Assembly: GCF_900107485.1 (NCBI RefSeq) | Contig: NZ_FNQE01000004.1 | Location: forward strand, 1-64,000 | From: Proteiniborus ethanoligenes | GTDB lineage: Bacteria > Bacillota > Clostridia > Tissierellales > Proteiniboraceae | DNA: 64,000 bases | Direction: 5' to 3' | Shown here: piece after piece, positions 26,713 to 36,727 of the stretch | How the letters are laid out: every line of letters begins with the position of its first letter | Numbering within the stretch: the stretch's first letter is position 1 | The notes under the pieces: model-generated | The model's database searches: none | Told to the model about the DNA's origin: nothing | Seen by the model: only the letters and a program-made list of their open reading frames with translations | Translations under genes and position numbers: made by a program

Positions 26713-27363
26713 TTATACAATATCCAATATCTCCTTCGGACTAGACACTATATAGCTTGCTCCATATTCTCTTAGCTCTTCTTCTGACCTGAAGCCCCAT
26801 AGAACTCCTACACTGTCCATGTCAGCATTTTGAGCTGTAAGTATGTCTGTTTTTGAATCTCCTATGTATAGGATTTCTTCTGGCTTGAGTTCCATAGCCT
26901 GAGCTATTTCTAGCGCTGATGTAGGGTCTGGTTTTTTCTCTATGCCAGCCCGTTCACCATATACCCTAATAAAGGGTATTCTTGCAAAAAACTTAGAAAC
27001 CAAGTTCATAGTGTAATGATCTTTCTTGTTAGAATTTACCCCTAGCTTTATACCCATTCTATTCAATCCATCTAGAACATAGTCTATTTCATCATAAGGC
27101 TTAGTTTTATTAAGATAATTACTGTCGTATATTTCTGCAAATTGTTCTACTGCCTTATCTATTATCTTTTCATCGGTTTCTTCAGGAAAGCTATTTAGAA
27201 CTAATCCTCTAAACCCATTTCCTACCTTAAGCATATATTCTTCCTTAGTAAAATTAGGATGTTTATATTTTGTAAGTACTATATTCATACTATCTGAAAG
27301 GTCCTCTATTGTATCTAGTAAGGTTCCGTCCAAATCAAATATTACTCCTTTGTATCTTTTCAT
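26713..27363 (-). CDS. HAD-family phosphatase (phosphoglycolate phosphatase-like)
   Basis: A 216-residue cytoplasmic hydrolase. The nucleophile motif FDLDGTLLDT (Asp10, Asp12), motif II VNSN, and the motif III/IV region KKPDPTSAL with YIGDSKTDIL identify the HAD superfamily with an alpha-helical cap, closest to Gph-type phosphatases. It follows the ABC importer genes on the same strand after a hairpin at 27390-27422, which may limit read-through. Its placement suggests that the imported substrate is a phosphorylated compound, but that is inference. AAAGGATAG lies before the ATG. Confidence 0.85.
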   Translation of the reverse strand: MKRYKGVIFDLDGTLLDTIEDLSDSMNIVLTKYKHPNFTKEEYMLKVGNGFRGLVLNSFPEETDEKIIDKAVEQFAEIYDSNYLNKTKPYDEIDYVLDGLNRMGIKLGVNSNKKDHYTMNLVSKFFARIPFIRVYGERAGIEKKPDPTSALEIAQAMELKPEEILYIGDSKTDILTAQNADMDSVGVLWGFRSEEELREYGASYIVSSPKEILDIV

Positions 27364-27389
27364 AGCACATCTATCCTTTCATAAAAATC

Positions 27390-27422
27390 AAAGACTATCC
27401 CTAGTTTTTAGAGATAGTCTTT
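27390..27422 (-). terminator. Terminator or attenuator before the HAD gene
   Basis: A 13-bp stem (AAAGACTATCCCT with AGAGATAGTCTTT, one mismatch) is followed by TTTGATTTTT on the minus strand, just past the ATPase stop. Confidence 0.75.
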
Positions 27423-27426
27423 AAAT

Positions 27427-28539
27427 CTATATTACCTGTCTTTGAATTCTTTCTTTTTCTGCGTCTTGGGAATCCATCTCATACCAGCTTGGTCTAATGA
27501 ATTCAATATTTACATTGTCACCTATTTTGTATATATTTTCATGAGAAGTACGGATACGCACTGTTTGTTCTCCAAGCTTTACATGATATTCTATGCCTGA
27601 GGTTAAGTAAATTCTCTTTTCAATCTTAGTAGCGTAACCTTTTTCCGAATTACTATTTATTAATATTTCATTAGGTCTTGAAGCTATTACTCCTGTTTTT
27701 CCTTTTAGCTCATCACTCCAAGCTAGTGGAATAGGTTGGCCTTTGCCTCCCACAGGATATATCTTTCCATCTTCTAAGACCACATCTACAAAGTTAGATT
27801 GTCCTAGAAATCCATAAACAAACTTATTTACAGGATTGTTGTATAGATTAGCAGGAGTATCTATTTGAACAATGTTACCCATATCCATAACTAGCATTCT
27901 ATCTGACATGGCCATTGCCTCTGATTGGTCATGAGTTACGAATATTATAGTAAAATTGAACTTCTGTTGCAGCTCCTTAATCTCAAATCTCATATGCTCT
28001 CTTAATTTCGGGTCTAGATTTGAAAGAGGCTCATCTAGCAGCATTACTTTTGGATTAGTAACTATTGCCCTTGCAAGAGCAATTCTTTGCTGCTGTCCAC
28101 CAGATAAATCAGATGGATACACATTTTCTAATCCCTTTAAGTTAGTATGAGTTAGGGCTTTGTTTACAGCATCATTAATTTCTGTTTTGCTTTTCTTTTG
28201 TACTCTCAGTGGGAAAGCCACGTTCTCAAATACATTTAAATGAGGCCATACTGCAAATGCCTGAAACACCATTCCTAATCCTCTATCCTCAGGAGGAACA
28301 TAAAGATTCTTTTTGCTAGATGATACTATTTTGTCTCCTAGATAGATTTCACCCTCACTTAAGTCTTCAAATCCTGCAACCATCCTTAAAGTTGTAGTCT
28401 TGCCACAACCTGAAGGGCCTAAGAAGGAAAATATCTCTCCTTCCTTTATATTTAAATTAAAGTTGTTTACTGCAATAATTGGCTCTCCAGATTTGGTCGG
28501 GAATTTTTTTGTTACGTTTTTTAATACTATTTGATCCAT
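27427..28539 (-). CDS. ABC importer ATPase (PotA/FbpC-like), second copy
   Basis: A 370-residue ATP-binding subunit. Walker A is GPSGCGKTT (41-49), the signature is LSGGQQQRIALARA and Walker B is VMLLDEPLSN, with a C-terminal TOBE-like regulatory region (about 290-360). It resembles the ATPases of spermidine, iron(III) and 2-aminoethylphosphonate importers. It lies one base downstream of the fused permease gene, and a second related ATPase gene lies upstream of that permease, so the complex may use an ATPase heterodimer. Confidence 0.9.
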   Translation of the reverse strand: MDQIVLKNVTKKFPTKSGEPIIAVNNFNLNIKEGEIFSFLGPSGCGKTTTLRMVAGFEDLSEGEIYLGDKIVSSSKKNLYVPPEDRGLGMVFQAFAVWPHLNVFENVAFPLRVQKKSKTEINDAVNKALTHTNLKGLENVYPSDLSGGQQQRIALARAIVTNPKVMLLDEPLSNLDPKLREHMRFEIKELQQKFNFTIIFVTHDQSEAMAMSDRMLVMDMGNIVQIDTPANLYNNPVNKFVYGFLGQSNFVDVVLEDGKIYPVGGKGQPIPLAWSDELKGKTGVIASRPNEILINSNSEKGYATKIEKRIYLTSGIEYHVKLGEQTVRIRTSHENIYKIGDNVNIEFIRPSWYEMDSQDAEKERIQRQVI

Positions 28540-30261
28540 TTAAACTCCCTTCCTTTCTCTTGTAATAAGTCTTAAAACGCCATTTCCTAAAATAATTATC
28601 AATATGGCTACTGCAGCAAGTGCAGATGCTTGTACTGTATTTCCTTCTGCATTTACCGAGTATATGGCTACTCCTAAGGTTCTAGTAAATGGTCCATAAA
28701 GCAGTATAGAAGTAGTTAACTCACGCATTGCAGGTAAGAATATTAGGAAAAATCCTGCAATCATTCCTGGTCTGATTAAAGGCAATGTAATATCCCTTAA
28801 GGACTCTAAATGAGTAGCACCACAGGATCTAGCTGCCTCCTCCAAGGAGTAGTGTACCTGCTCTAGGGATGCGGCTGCTGACTTCATTGCAAAGGATACA
28901 TATCTTGCAATATAAGCTATTAGTATTATCCATATTGTATTGTATAGATTTATTCCTATAATTCCACTCCAGGATAAGATTACTCCTATAGCTAATACTA
29001 TTCCAGGTATGGAATATGGCAGTAAGGATAATATCTCAAGAACTTCTTTTCCTTTAGGTCTAACCTTGATAATGATATATGCTATCATAACACCTAGGAA
29101 CATAGATATTATACCTGCAGTTACAGATAAGAATAAACTGTTTTTAATAGAGTCTATTACCATCTGTGATTGTGTAAGAATATACTTATAGTTAGCAAAT
29201 GTCATGTTTTCAAGCTTCAATGGTAGTCCATAGGCCTTTAGCCCACCTACAGCAAATATCATGAATAAAGGCATTACAACTATTATAAATAGGGAAACTA
29301 AGCTAATTATTAATAGTGGATACTTAGCCTTTCTTAGTTTAATAAGAACAGGTCTCATGCTTTTTCCCTTGATAATGTCGTATCTTCCTGTCTTTAAAAC
29401 TAGCTTTTGCAGCCATAATGCTATAACAACTACAACTACCAACAGTATTGATAAGGCAGCCCCCTCTCGTATCCCTTGGAAGCTTCCAGAGGACCTGTTT
29501 ATCAACTGGAATATCTTAGTTGGCAATGTAAATATATTTGATGAAAATCCTAGTATTGCTGGTACTCCAAAATGTGATAATGACGATATGAGAATCAGCA
29601 TAGCTCCTGCAGCTGTTGCTGGCATTACTAGAGGTAAAGTTATTTTTCTAATTACATACCATTGATTTGCACCTGCTATTCTCGCTGACTCTTCTAGGGT
29701 TGGGTCCATTCTCTCCAATGCACTTACTACTTGTAAGAACACAAAGGGGAAATAATAGCAAACCTCAACAAATACTATACCGGCCAAGCTATTGATATTT
29801 AATAGCGGAGTTGCAGAGCCAGTAGCAGCCATATAAATCTTATTTATATAGCCTGATCTAGGTGCAAGTAATAGGTTCCATGCCATAGCACCAAAGAATG
29901 GCGGAAACATGTATGGAATAGTAAAAAGTGACTTCATCAATCCCTTTAATGGGATATCACTTCTACCTATTAGCCATGCGTAGAATAAGCCTAAGATTGT
30001 TCCAAATATTGTAACAGCAAAGGATATCTTTATAGTATTCCACATAGCAGTTACATTGTCTGGATTAAATATTACTTCCTTAAACATAGTAAAGTCAAAC
30101 TTAAATCCATAGAAGAAGGTGCTATATATTATCATTGCAATAGGAAACAATACGGTGATTAACAAGATAATCAATGAAAGACCATATAGGACTTGGTCTA
30201 TCCCAAGCTTTCCTCCATCCATTACATCGCCATGAGTTTTAAAGCGTCTTAAAAATTTCAT
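28540..30261 (-). CDS. ABC importer fused permease (FbpB/AfuB-like)
   Basis: A 573-residue inner-membrane protein with two tandem BPD_transp_1 domains and about twelve membrane segments. Each half carries its own EAA-like ATPase-contact loop (EESARIAGANQWYVIRKITLP near 205-225 and EEAARSCGATHLESLRDITLP near 475-495). The fused layout is that of FbpB-type iron and AfuB-type hexose-phosphate importers. Its start overlaps the stop codon of the upstream ATPase gene region. AAGGGGAGGT is a strong ribosome site. Confidence 0.9.
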   Translation of the reverse strand: MKFLRRFKTHGDVMDGGKLGIDQVLYGLSLIILLITVLFPIAMIIYSTFFYGFKFDFTMFKEVIFNPDNVTAMWNTIKISFAVTIFGTILGLFYAWLIGRSDIPLKGLMKSLFTIPYMFPPFFGAMAWNLLLAPRSGYINKIYMAATGSATPLLNINSLAGIVFVEVCYYFPFVFLQVVSALERMDPTLEESARIAGANQWYVIRKITLPLVMPATAAGAMLILISSLSHFGVPAILGFSSNIFTLPTKIFQLINRSSGSFQGIREGAALSILLVVVVVIALWLQKLVLKTGRYDIIKGKSMRPVLIKLRKAKYPLLIISLVSLFIIVVMPLFMIFAVGGLKAYGLPLKLENMTFANYKYILTQSQMVIDSIKNSLFLSVTAGIISMFLGVMIAYIIIKVRPKGKEVLEILSLLPYSIPGIVLAIGVILSWSGIIGINLYNTIWIILIAYIARYVSFAMKSAAASLEQVHYSLEEAARSCGATHLESLRDITLPLIRPGMIAGFFLIFLPAMRELTTSILLYGPFTRTLGVAIYSVNAEGNTVQASALAAVAILIIILGNGVLRLITRERKGV

Positions 30262-31371
30262 CTAATCAACCTCCCCTTCCAATGCCACAGCCTGCTCATT
30301 CATAGTGTAAAATTGAGGTTGTGAAAAGTCTAATCTATAGTATTTTCCTTCTTCAGGTACACCATTTTGGAAGGCATCATATGAATCCTGGTGAACTCTT
30401 ATAGTATGGACCCCAACTTCAACAAAGTAGTCAAATTGGTCTCCAAGATAAGTTACTCTGTTCATTTTCCCAATAAAGCCTTCGTCACCTTTTTTTGCTT
30501 CTACTAGCTTTATCTCTATAGGTCGGGATGCCATCATATACTCAGTGTTTTCTTCTAAGCCTTTATTTTCAATAGTCATGGACATATTTTCATCAACTAT
30601 TTTTATTCTACCATTTTCGTATACAACAGGAATAAAGTTAGATACTCCTAAAAACTTATATACATATTGGTTTACAGGCTTTGTCCATATTTCTTCTGGA
30701 GTACCGATTTGCTGTATGTCTCCAGTGTTGTTCATGATTGCCATTCTGTCTGCTATAGTCATAGCAGTTTCCTGGTCATGGGTAATATATATTATTGTAA
30801 CTCCTAACTCTCTTTGAAGCTGTTGTATCTCATAGGACATCTCTTCTCTCAATGTAGCGTCAAGGTTTGTAATGGGCTCATCTAGTACTATTAAATTTTG
30901 AGAAGATACTAGAGCCCTTGCTAAAGCAACTCTTTGCTGTTGACCTCCTGACAATTGAGACGGAAGGCGATGAGCATATTCCGTCATTTTAACTTGAGCT
31001 ATTGCTTTCATCGCCCTCTCCTGTGCTTGTACCTTAGGTACTTTTTGCTTTCTCAAAGGATAAACTACATTTTCTAAAACAGTCATATGAGGCCACACAG
31101 CATAGTCTTGAAATACAACTCCTATGTTTCTTTTTTCTGGTGATATGGAAACTCTTTTCTTTGCGCTGGAGACTAATTTGTCTCCGATATATATTTCTCC
31201 TTGGGAAATTTTATTAAAACCACATAAGGCTCTTAAAAGCGTAGTTTTACCACAACTAGATGGCCCTACAATTGCTAGGCTTTCTCCGTCCTTTATGCTC
31301 AAGGAGATATCATTCAACACAGTATTATTTCCATATCCTACACTAATTCCTTTTATGTCTACACTAGCCAT
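30262..31371 (-). CDS. ABC importer ATPase (PotA/FbpC-like), first copy
   Basis: A 369-residue ATP-binding subunit with Walker A GPSSCGKTT (36-44), LSGGQQQRVALARA, Walker B LIVLDEPITN and a TOBE-like C-terminal region. It is clearly related to but diverged from the copy at 27427-28539. GAAGAGGAGG precedes the ATG. It lies between the substrate-binding protein and the fused permease in the same transcript. Confidence 0.9.
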   Translation of the reverse strand: MASVDIKGISVGYGNNTVLNDISLSIKDGESLAIVGPSSCGKTTLLRALCGFNKISQGEIYIGDKLVSSAKKRVSISPEKRNIGVVFQDYAVWPHMTVLENVVYPLRKQKVPKVQAQERAMKAIAQVKMTEYAHRLPSQLSGGQQQRVALARALVSSQNLIVLDEPITNLDATLREEMSYEIQQLQRELGVTIIYITHDQETAMTIADRMAIMNNTGDIQQIGTPEEIWTKPVNQYVYKFLGVSNFIPVVYENGRIKIVDENMSMTIENKGLEENTEYMMASRPIEIKLVEAKKGDEGFIGKMNRVTYLGDQFDYFVEVGVHTIRVHQDSYDAFQNGVPEEGKYYRLDFSQPQFYTMNEQAVALEGEVD

Positions 31372-31398
31372 GCTTTTTCCTCCTCTTCAGATAACTCC

Positions 31399-32433
31399 TT
31401 ATTTAAAGATACTATCAAATGTTTCAAGTATTTGAACTTTATCTTCTGCAAGCTTCTGATTATCAACAGGCAGCATCTTAGCTTCTGCTTCTGTTACTGG
31501 AATAGCATCTTCTAATGCCATATTTGGGTTAATTGGGAATGTATATTCTTCTAATAAAATTTGTTGTCCCTCTTCAGAAATTATAAAATCATAAAGTAAT
31601 TTTGCTGCTTCAAGATTTTTTGTATTTTTGATTATAGCTATAGGGCTTTCTATAACTGGTATATTATCTGCTGGATATATAAAATCTACTGGGGAGCCTT
31701 GAGCTTTTACAGATCTGGCAATATAGTCAACTCCAATAGCTACCTTATACTCACCAGCACCTACTTTATTTACAACACCACTAGAACCATTTTCAAGCTT
31801 TACTCCATTTTCCTTTAAAGCTCTAAAATAATCCCAGCCATAATTAGGATGTTGAACTAATCCTGCAACAGTATTAAATGTAGTACCAGCTGATGTAGGG
31901 TCTGTCATGCCTACATAATCCTTAAATTCAGGCTTTAATAGGTCATCCCAAGTCTTTGGCGCTTCTTCTGCTGTTAGCATATTTGTATTGTATACAAAGC
32001 CTAACATAATCAATCTACCTGATATGTACATTCTATCTGGATCCTTGAACTTATCTGGTATTTCCTTAGCTGCAGGTGAATCATATGGATATAATAAATC
32101 ATCTGCCTTAAAGTTAATATAGTTAGTTGGATCTCCAACCCATATTAGGTCTGCAGAAATTCCACCTGCTTGTTGCTCAGTAGCTAATTTTGTCATTACA
32201 TTACCTGTCCCAGCTGTATAATAGTCCATATTTACATGTGGGTATTTAGCAGTGAACTTTTCCTTTAATGCTGCTAATTGCGTATCTTTTAATGATGAAT
32301 AAAGCATTACATTTAGTTTTTCATCAGTTGAGCCACTAGTACCGCCTTTGTTACTAGAGCCACATCCTGTTAGCACCATTATTAAAGAAAGTGCTAAGAC
32401 TAAAATAGTTGCCAACGTTTTCCTTTTAAACAT
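31399..32433 (-). CDS. ABC importer substrate-binding lipoprotein
   Basis: A 344-residue lipoprotein (lipobox VLTGC, Cys24) of the periplasmic binding-protein type II family (SBP_bac_6/Fe3+ and organophosphate class): LNVMLYSSLKDTQLAALKEKF, ADLIWVGDPTNYINF, GMTDPTSAGTTF. Database labels for this class usually say iron(III), but AfuA-type relatives bind hexose phosphates and others bind 2-aminoethylphosphonate, so the ligand is open. It is the first gene of the importer operon; AAGGGGTG lies before the ATG. Confidence 0.85.
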   Translation of the reverse strand: MFKRKTLATILVLALSLIMVLTGCGSSNKGGTSGSTDEKLNVMLYSSLKDTQLAALKEKFTAKYPHVNMDYYTAGTGNVMTKLATEQQAGGISADLIWVGDPTNYINFKADDLLYPYDSPAAKEIPDKFKDPDRMYISGRLIMLGFVYNTNMLTAEEAPKTWDDLLKPEFKDYVGMTDPTSAGTTFNTVAGLVQHPNYGWDYFRALKENGVKLENGSSGVVNKVGAGEYKVAIGVDYIARSVKAQGSPVDFIYPADNIPVIESPIAIIKNTKNLEAAKLLYDFIISEEGQQILLEEYTFPINPNMALEDAIPVTEAEAKMLPVDNQKLAEDKVQILETFDSIFK

Positions 32434-32452
32434 TAAAATACACCCCTTAAAT

Positions 32453-32490
32453 AAATTATAGTTGTGAGCCTGAGCTTACAACTATAATTT
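32453..32490 (-). terminator. Strong hairpin between the regulator and importer genes
   Basis: A 17-bp near-perfect stem (AAATTATAGTTGTGAGC with GCTTACAACTATAATTT) stands past the regulator stop. The following minus strand is only moderately T-rich, so it may be a leaky terminator. Confidence 0.65.
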
Positions 32491-32562
32491 TAGTTAATAT
32501 AATTCTAAATATAAACTTTAATATTCTACTTTTTTACATAATCTCATATTTTAAATAAACTT

Positions 32563-34752
32563 CTAGGCATATTCTTTCCTGTACTGTCCAGGGGTTAAGC
32601 CTGTGTTTTTCTTGAATACAGTATAAAAATAATTGTCATTGCTAAAGCCTACCATATTTGCAATATTCTTTATAGTAAAATCCTTATCAATTAAATATTC
32701 CTTCGCCTTTTCAATTCTATAATTTACAATATACTCACTGATAGATACTTCTTTTTCCGTTTTAAATATTTGATTTAAATAAGACGAAGATAGCCCAACT
32801 GCATCAGAAACAGTCTGTAAACTTAAATTAAGGTCCTTGAAATTCTGGCTTATATATTCAATAGCTTTTTCTATCACAATATAATTTCTTTTAGACTTTT
32901 CTTCAGATATTGCCCTTTCAATACTAGAGAATATATCCTTAAAATAAATGTCCAATCCAGATATATGGTTGCTCTCTTCTAAATATTTTTCAAAATAATC
33001 TCTTTTTATCATTCCATAATCAAGGAAATATTCCTCTATTTCTAATTCATCTACCATGTTTTGAATAGAGAAAATAAGCCTAACTAAATAAAACTTAAAA
33101 TAATCGTATTTAAAATTAGATATTATCTCTATAAAATCTTTGTAAACAACCAGTGTGTTTTCGACCTCTCCTCTTCTTAAGGACGAAATTAAATCCTTTT
33201 CCTTCTCAGAAGGATAATGAGGTGGCTTGTATCTAGTTATTTCATAATCATAATATAATACATAGCCCTTAGGATAAAATATCTTTTCCTTTAAAAGCTC
33301 ATTTAGTGCAATAAAGCCTAAATTGAACTCCCTAATACTTGTTATTAACCCACTAACAGCTATAGATGATACGCCCATAAATTTAAAGGTATCTATTAGT
33401 CGATTAATCCTTTGGGGATCTGCATTCCATAATATATGCACTGTGTTTTCACCAATATTGACACTATAATTGCTTTGTTCAAATTCATTGCCCATAGCCT
33501 CTAGCATATAATTTTGACCATTATAGCATAAAATCATGTGATAGTTTCCATGATAGGATAGGGGCATCTTATATTCCTTCAATATTTTATGTATATCCTT
33601 ATCTCTTTTTATATTTCCCACTATGATTTCTTTTAGTAGCTCCTGGTGAAGAGCGTTCAAGTAGGTTTTAGACATGCTTTCTAAATCAGATGCCTTGACT
33701 AGCATATGCTCTATAGATGAAGTAATATAAGTTATATCATCAGAGTCTTTACTCACTCCAAATTCCTTCATCATACTTACCCATTTGTCTATTGGATTAG
33801 ATAATTTTTTAGATAAAGCAAAGGAAATACCTACTCCTACCACAAGAAATAACAGAATTATTTTTATAGTGTTGTCTCTCATAGCAGTAATGTTGTCTAC
33901 TAAGCTATTATAGGGCATAAGCTTGATAAAATACCACTCCTGATCCTCTGGTTTAGAATACATAACTAAGGATTTAACACCATCTACTGTATCTATAAAA
34001 TGTCCGCTTTTTTCTTCAGAAGCGAATATTTTTTCTATGTATTTTTCATCTGATAGCTCCATTAGAAACTTATCTAAATCCGAATTATACACTACTTTTC
34101 TATCCTGATCCACAATATATAGTGAAGAGCTTTTATCTCCTTCTCCTTCTATTTCCTTTAGCCATTTTAAATCAAGGTTTATTATTAATACCCCTTTATT
34201 CTCTTTCATTGGATTGCTTTCAAAAAAGAAAAAGGTGCATACTGGATATTTAGAGCTTCCTTCTTTTATCCAACGTGGAATTGGATAAAAGCCCTTTAAA
34301 TTCCTGCCACTATTTAAAAGCTGGATAACTTCCTTATCATAGAAATTATCTGCATGGGTGGACATATAGTTTGATGTAGAGTATATGTAGTCTTTTTCCA
34401 TATTGTACAAATAAATAGAATGTATATGCATTCCCATGGATTGAACTGAATCCATCCTTCTAATAGCTTGTACCTTTTCAAAGTTGTTCATATCTGGACT
34501 CTTCATAAGCTTCTGTATAGGAGATTCATATAGAAGATTCATTCCTGACAATTTTATAGATTTTCCTATGTATTCATTCATTCTACTGGTTTCATTCAAT
34601 ATCTCTATATTTATCTTCTTAAATCTGTTTATTGTGTTTATTTCATAATTTTTATATAGGATAAAGGATAATAGATTAATGGTTATCAAGATAACTATTG
34701 AAAACAAGGCTAGGACTCTATTAAAGTATTTGTTCGTAAAAAACTCTTTCAT
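32563..34752 (-). CDS. Membrane-bound AraC-family regulator with extracellular sensor
   Basis: A 729-residue membrane protein. A span at about 12-33 and another at about 293-313 enclose an extracytoplasmic Cache-like sensor (SIYLYNMEKDYIYS, LYIVDQDRKVVYNS). The cytoplasmic part has a HAMP-like segment and a central region, then an AraC/XylS helix-turn-helix pair at about 630-729 (LSLQTVSDAVGLSSSYLN and FTIKNIANMVGFSN). This architecture is that of YesS-like one-protein sensors. It lies immediately upstream of the importer operon on the same strand and probably activates it. TCAGGAGGGAT precedes the ATG. Confidence 0.88.
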   Translation of the reverse strand: MKEFFTNKYFNRVLALFSIVILITINLLSFILYKNYEINTINRFKKINIEILNETSRMNEYIGKSIKLSGMNLLYESPIQKLMKSPDMNNFEKVQAIRRMDSVQSMGMHIHSIYLYNMEKDYIYSTSNYMSTHADNFYDKEVIQLLNSGRNLKGFYPIPRWIKEGSSKYPVCTFFFFESNPMKENKGVLIINLDLKWLKEIEGEGDKSSSLYIVDQDRKVVYNSDLDKFLMELSDEKYIEKIFASEEKSGHFIDTVDGVKSLVMYSKPEDQEWYFIKLMPYNSLVDNITAMRDNTIKIILLFLVVGVGISFALSKKLSNPIDKWVSMMKEFGVSKDSDDITYITSSIEHMLVKASDLESMSKTYLNALHQELLKEIIVGNIKRDKDIHKILKEYKMPLSYHGNYHMILCYNGQNYMLEAMGNEFEQSNYSVNIGENTVHILWNADPQRINRLIDTFKFMGVSSIAVSGLITSIREFNLGFIALNELLKEKIFYPKGYVLYYDYEITRYKPPHYPSEKEKDLISSLRRGEVENTLVVYKDFIEIISNFKYDYFKFYLVRLIFSIQNMVDELEIEEYFLDYGMIKRDYFEKYLEESNHISGLDIYFKDIFSSIERAISEEKSKRNYIVIEKAIEYISQNFKDLNLSLQTVSDAVGLSSSYLNQIFKTEKEVSISEYIVNYRIEKAKEYLIDKDFTIKNIANMVGFSNDNYFYTVFKKNTGLTPGQYRKEYA

Positions 34753-34797
34753 ACCATAATCCCTCCTGATTTAATAAAGTACTGAAATTACAGGAAA

Positions 34798-34823
34798 CAA
34801 CCACAGGGACAGTCCCCGTGGTT
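34798..34823. repeat. GGGACAGTCCC hairpin, copy 1
   Basis: ACCAC and GTGGT arms enclose a GGG-ACAGT-CCC core with one A/C mismatch. The same core appears with other flanking pairs at 54178-54202. Confidence 0.7.
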
Positions 34824-34836
34824 TCATTGAGAAAGC

Positions 34837-34907
34837 GTTGTTTATTGTTTATCTAAAATCATTTTATCAAAATATAAAGAATTATGCTAGTGTCGTCAGT
34901 AAAAGTA
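34837..34907 (-). promoter_or_regulatory. Conserved promoter block upstream of the AraC-type regulator
   Basis: On the minus strand TTGATA (34865-34870) and CAATAA (34842-34847) are separated by 17 bases. A block of about 68 bases around them is conserved with 43587-43657, upstream of the capD-like gene, and extends well upstream of the -35. Confidence 0.65.
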
Positions 34908-35020
34908 GTGTTTTTTAAAAAATATATAATTTATTTAAAATCTTTAGAGGATTGGTTAGATTAATGTAGAAAATATTAGGGTATAGAAAATAAATTGTCA
35001 CAAAAAGGGGAATGCCTTTT

Positions 35021-36694
35021 ATGATAGCAGAAAAAGCAAAAAAAAGTATAATTCATGAGGATTTTTTATTAATTGTGGCTATATTTGCTATAAACTTAAT
35101 GTTCTTAAGAATAATAGGTGTTTATGAAGAGCAAATTTATAGGGTTTTAAATATACCAGAATTTTTAACAGCTCATATTGTCCTTGAGTTTTTGGGTATA
35201 CTGCTCTTTTTCATGACATATACAATAACTTATTATACATTCAATAAAAATATGAGATTAAGGCTATTAGTTTATAGCAGTACATTTTTTATTACTGGAT
35301 CTGTTAGCTTCTTTCATACAATGAGCTATAAAGGTATGCCTAGCTTTTTTACCGAAAGCTCTGCACCAAAGGCAACAATATTTTGGATGATTAGTAGATT
35401 AGTTTTAGCCATTGGGCTTTTCATAGCAGCAGCTATTCCAGTAGATAAAAAAACCAACCTAAAAAGAGAGTATTTTTTAGGAGGGAGCATTGTAGCTACA
35501 TTGGCGATTTTTTACATAGGAACGTATAAGCAAGACCTACTGCCTCCTATGTTTATCGATGGGCAAGGCTTAACTCCATTAAAAATTTATTTAGAATACT
35601 TTGTTATGATATTATTTTCTGTAACTGTTGTTTTTTGTATAAGGGATTATATCAGGACTAATAATAGAATTTTTAAAATTTATTATATAAGCCTGTGCTT
35701 TGCAGTTTTTACGGACGGTGCTTTTACTCTGTATAAAAGTGTCTACGACACCTATAATCTTTTAGGCCATATGTTTAATATAGTCTTTGGCTTTCTTGTT
35801 TTTCGAGCAATTTTTTCATATAACTTAGATCATCCATATAACGAGCTTGATAAAGCTAAAAAGAGAATCAAAAGGTATGCTGACAACCTAGAGGAGGTTG
35901 TAGAAAATAGAACTGCAGAGATTCAAGCAGTTAACAATAAAATGATGGAGGATTTGGAGCATGCAAAACGGATACAGCAATCCTTGCTTCCACAAAAATC
36001 TCTAAAAATTTTTAATACTAAGTTTATCTCAGAATATATTCCATGTGAAAGATTAAGTGGAGATTTTTATAATATTCATGCCTTAGATGAGGAACACTTG
36101 GCAATGTACATTGCTGATGTTTCAGGTCACGGAGTATCTGCTGCAGTTATGACTGTATTTGCTGATAGAATAATGAAGCCAACAAACCTGTTTCATTCTG
36201 GAGAAAATATTATATCTCCTTCTGAAAAGCTACAGAGCTTTTATGAGGAATTTAATAAATCTGACTTTCCAAATGAAATGCACATAGTAATATTTGAAGC
36301 AGTATACAATATAAGAACACAAAAACTGTCCTACTGTTCAGGTGGTATGAATGTCCTCCCAATCCTAGTCAGAAGGAATGGAGATTGGGAATTGCTAGAT
36401 AAGAGTAGCGGGTTTACTATATGTAAATTCGCTGAATTCTACAAGCCTAAGTATGAAAATGCATATCTAGACTTAAATAGGGGTGACAGAATTATTTTTT
36501 ATACAGATGGATTAGTAGAATGCTTTAAAGGCAATACACTTTTGAAAATGGATACTATTGTTACAATCATGAAAGAATACAGATACAAGAGCTTGAATAG
36601 ATTAAACGAAAGAATTCTTTTAGAAATTAGAGAAAACACTAAAGATGGATATATACATGACGATGATATTACTTATTTTATTTTGGAAGTATGA
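35021..36694 (+). CDS. Membrane PP2C/SpoIIE-type phosphatase with MASE3 sensor
   Basis: A 557-residue signalling protein. The N-terminal half (about 10-265) has eight or so membrane segments of the MASE3 type. A predicted coiled coil (about 270-310, rich in Glu/Lys) leads to a SpoIIE/RsbU-like serine phosphatase with metal-binding acidic residues in RLSGDFYNI, DVSGHGVSAA, FYTDGLVE and DDDITYF. Such enzymes usually dephosphorylate anti-sigma antagonist proteins; no partner is encoded here. The ATG at 35021 fits AAAGGGG ten bases upstream; the ATG at 35012 is only one base from it. It is monocistronic, with a terminator shared with the convergent ade gene. Confidence 0.88.
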   Translation: MIAEKAKKSIIHEDFLLIVAIFAINLMFLRIIGVYEEQIYRVLNIPEFLTAHIVLEFLGILLFFMTYTITYYTFNKNMRLRLLVYSSTFFITGSVSFFHTMSYKGMPSFFTESSAPKATIFWMISRLVLAIGLFIAAAIPVDKKTNLKREYFLGGSIVATLAIFYIGTYKQDLLPPMFIDGQGLTPLKIYLEYFVMILFSVTVVFCIRDYIRTNNRIFKIYYISLCFAVFTDGAFTLYKSVYDTYNLLGHMFNIVFGFLVFRAIFSYNLDHPYNELDKAKKRIKRYADNLEEVVENRTAEIQAVNNKMMEDLEHAKRIQQSLLPQKSLKIFNTKFISEYIPCERLSGDFYNIHALDEEHLAMYIADVSGHGVSAAVMTVFADRIMKPTNLFHSGENIISPSEKLQSFYEEFNKSDFPNEMHIVIFEAVYNIRTQKLSYCSGGMNVLPILVRRNGDWELLDKSSGFTICKFAEFYKPKYENAYLDLNRGDRIIFYTDGLVECFKGNTLLKMDTIVTIMKEYRYKSLNRLNERILLEIRENTKDGYIHDDDITYFILEV

Positions 36695-36727
36695 TTGTTT
36701 TGTTCTATGATACTATATATAAAATTT

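Noticed and set aside
31399-32433. Calling the binding protein an iron(III)-binding protein
   Set aside because: The family label is not specific, and the linked phosphatase and sensor do not suggest iron; ligand left open.
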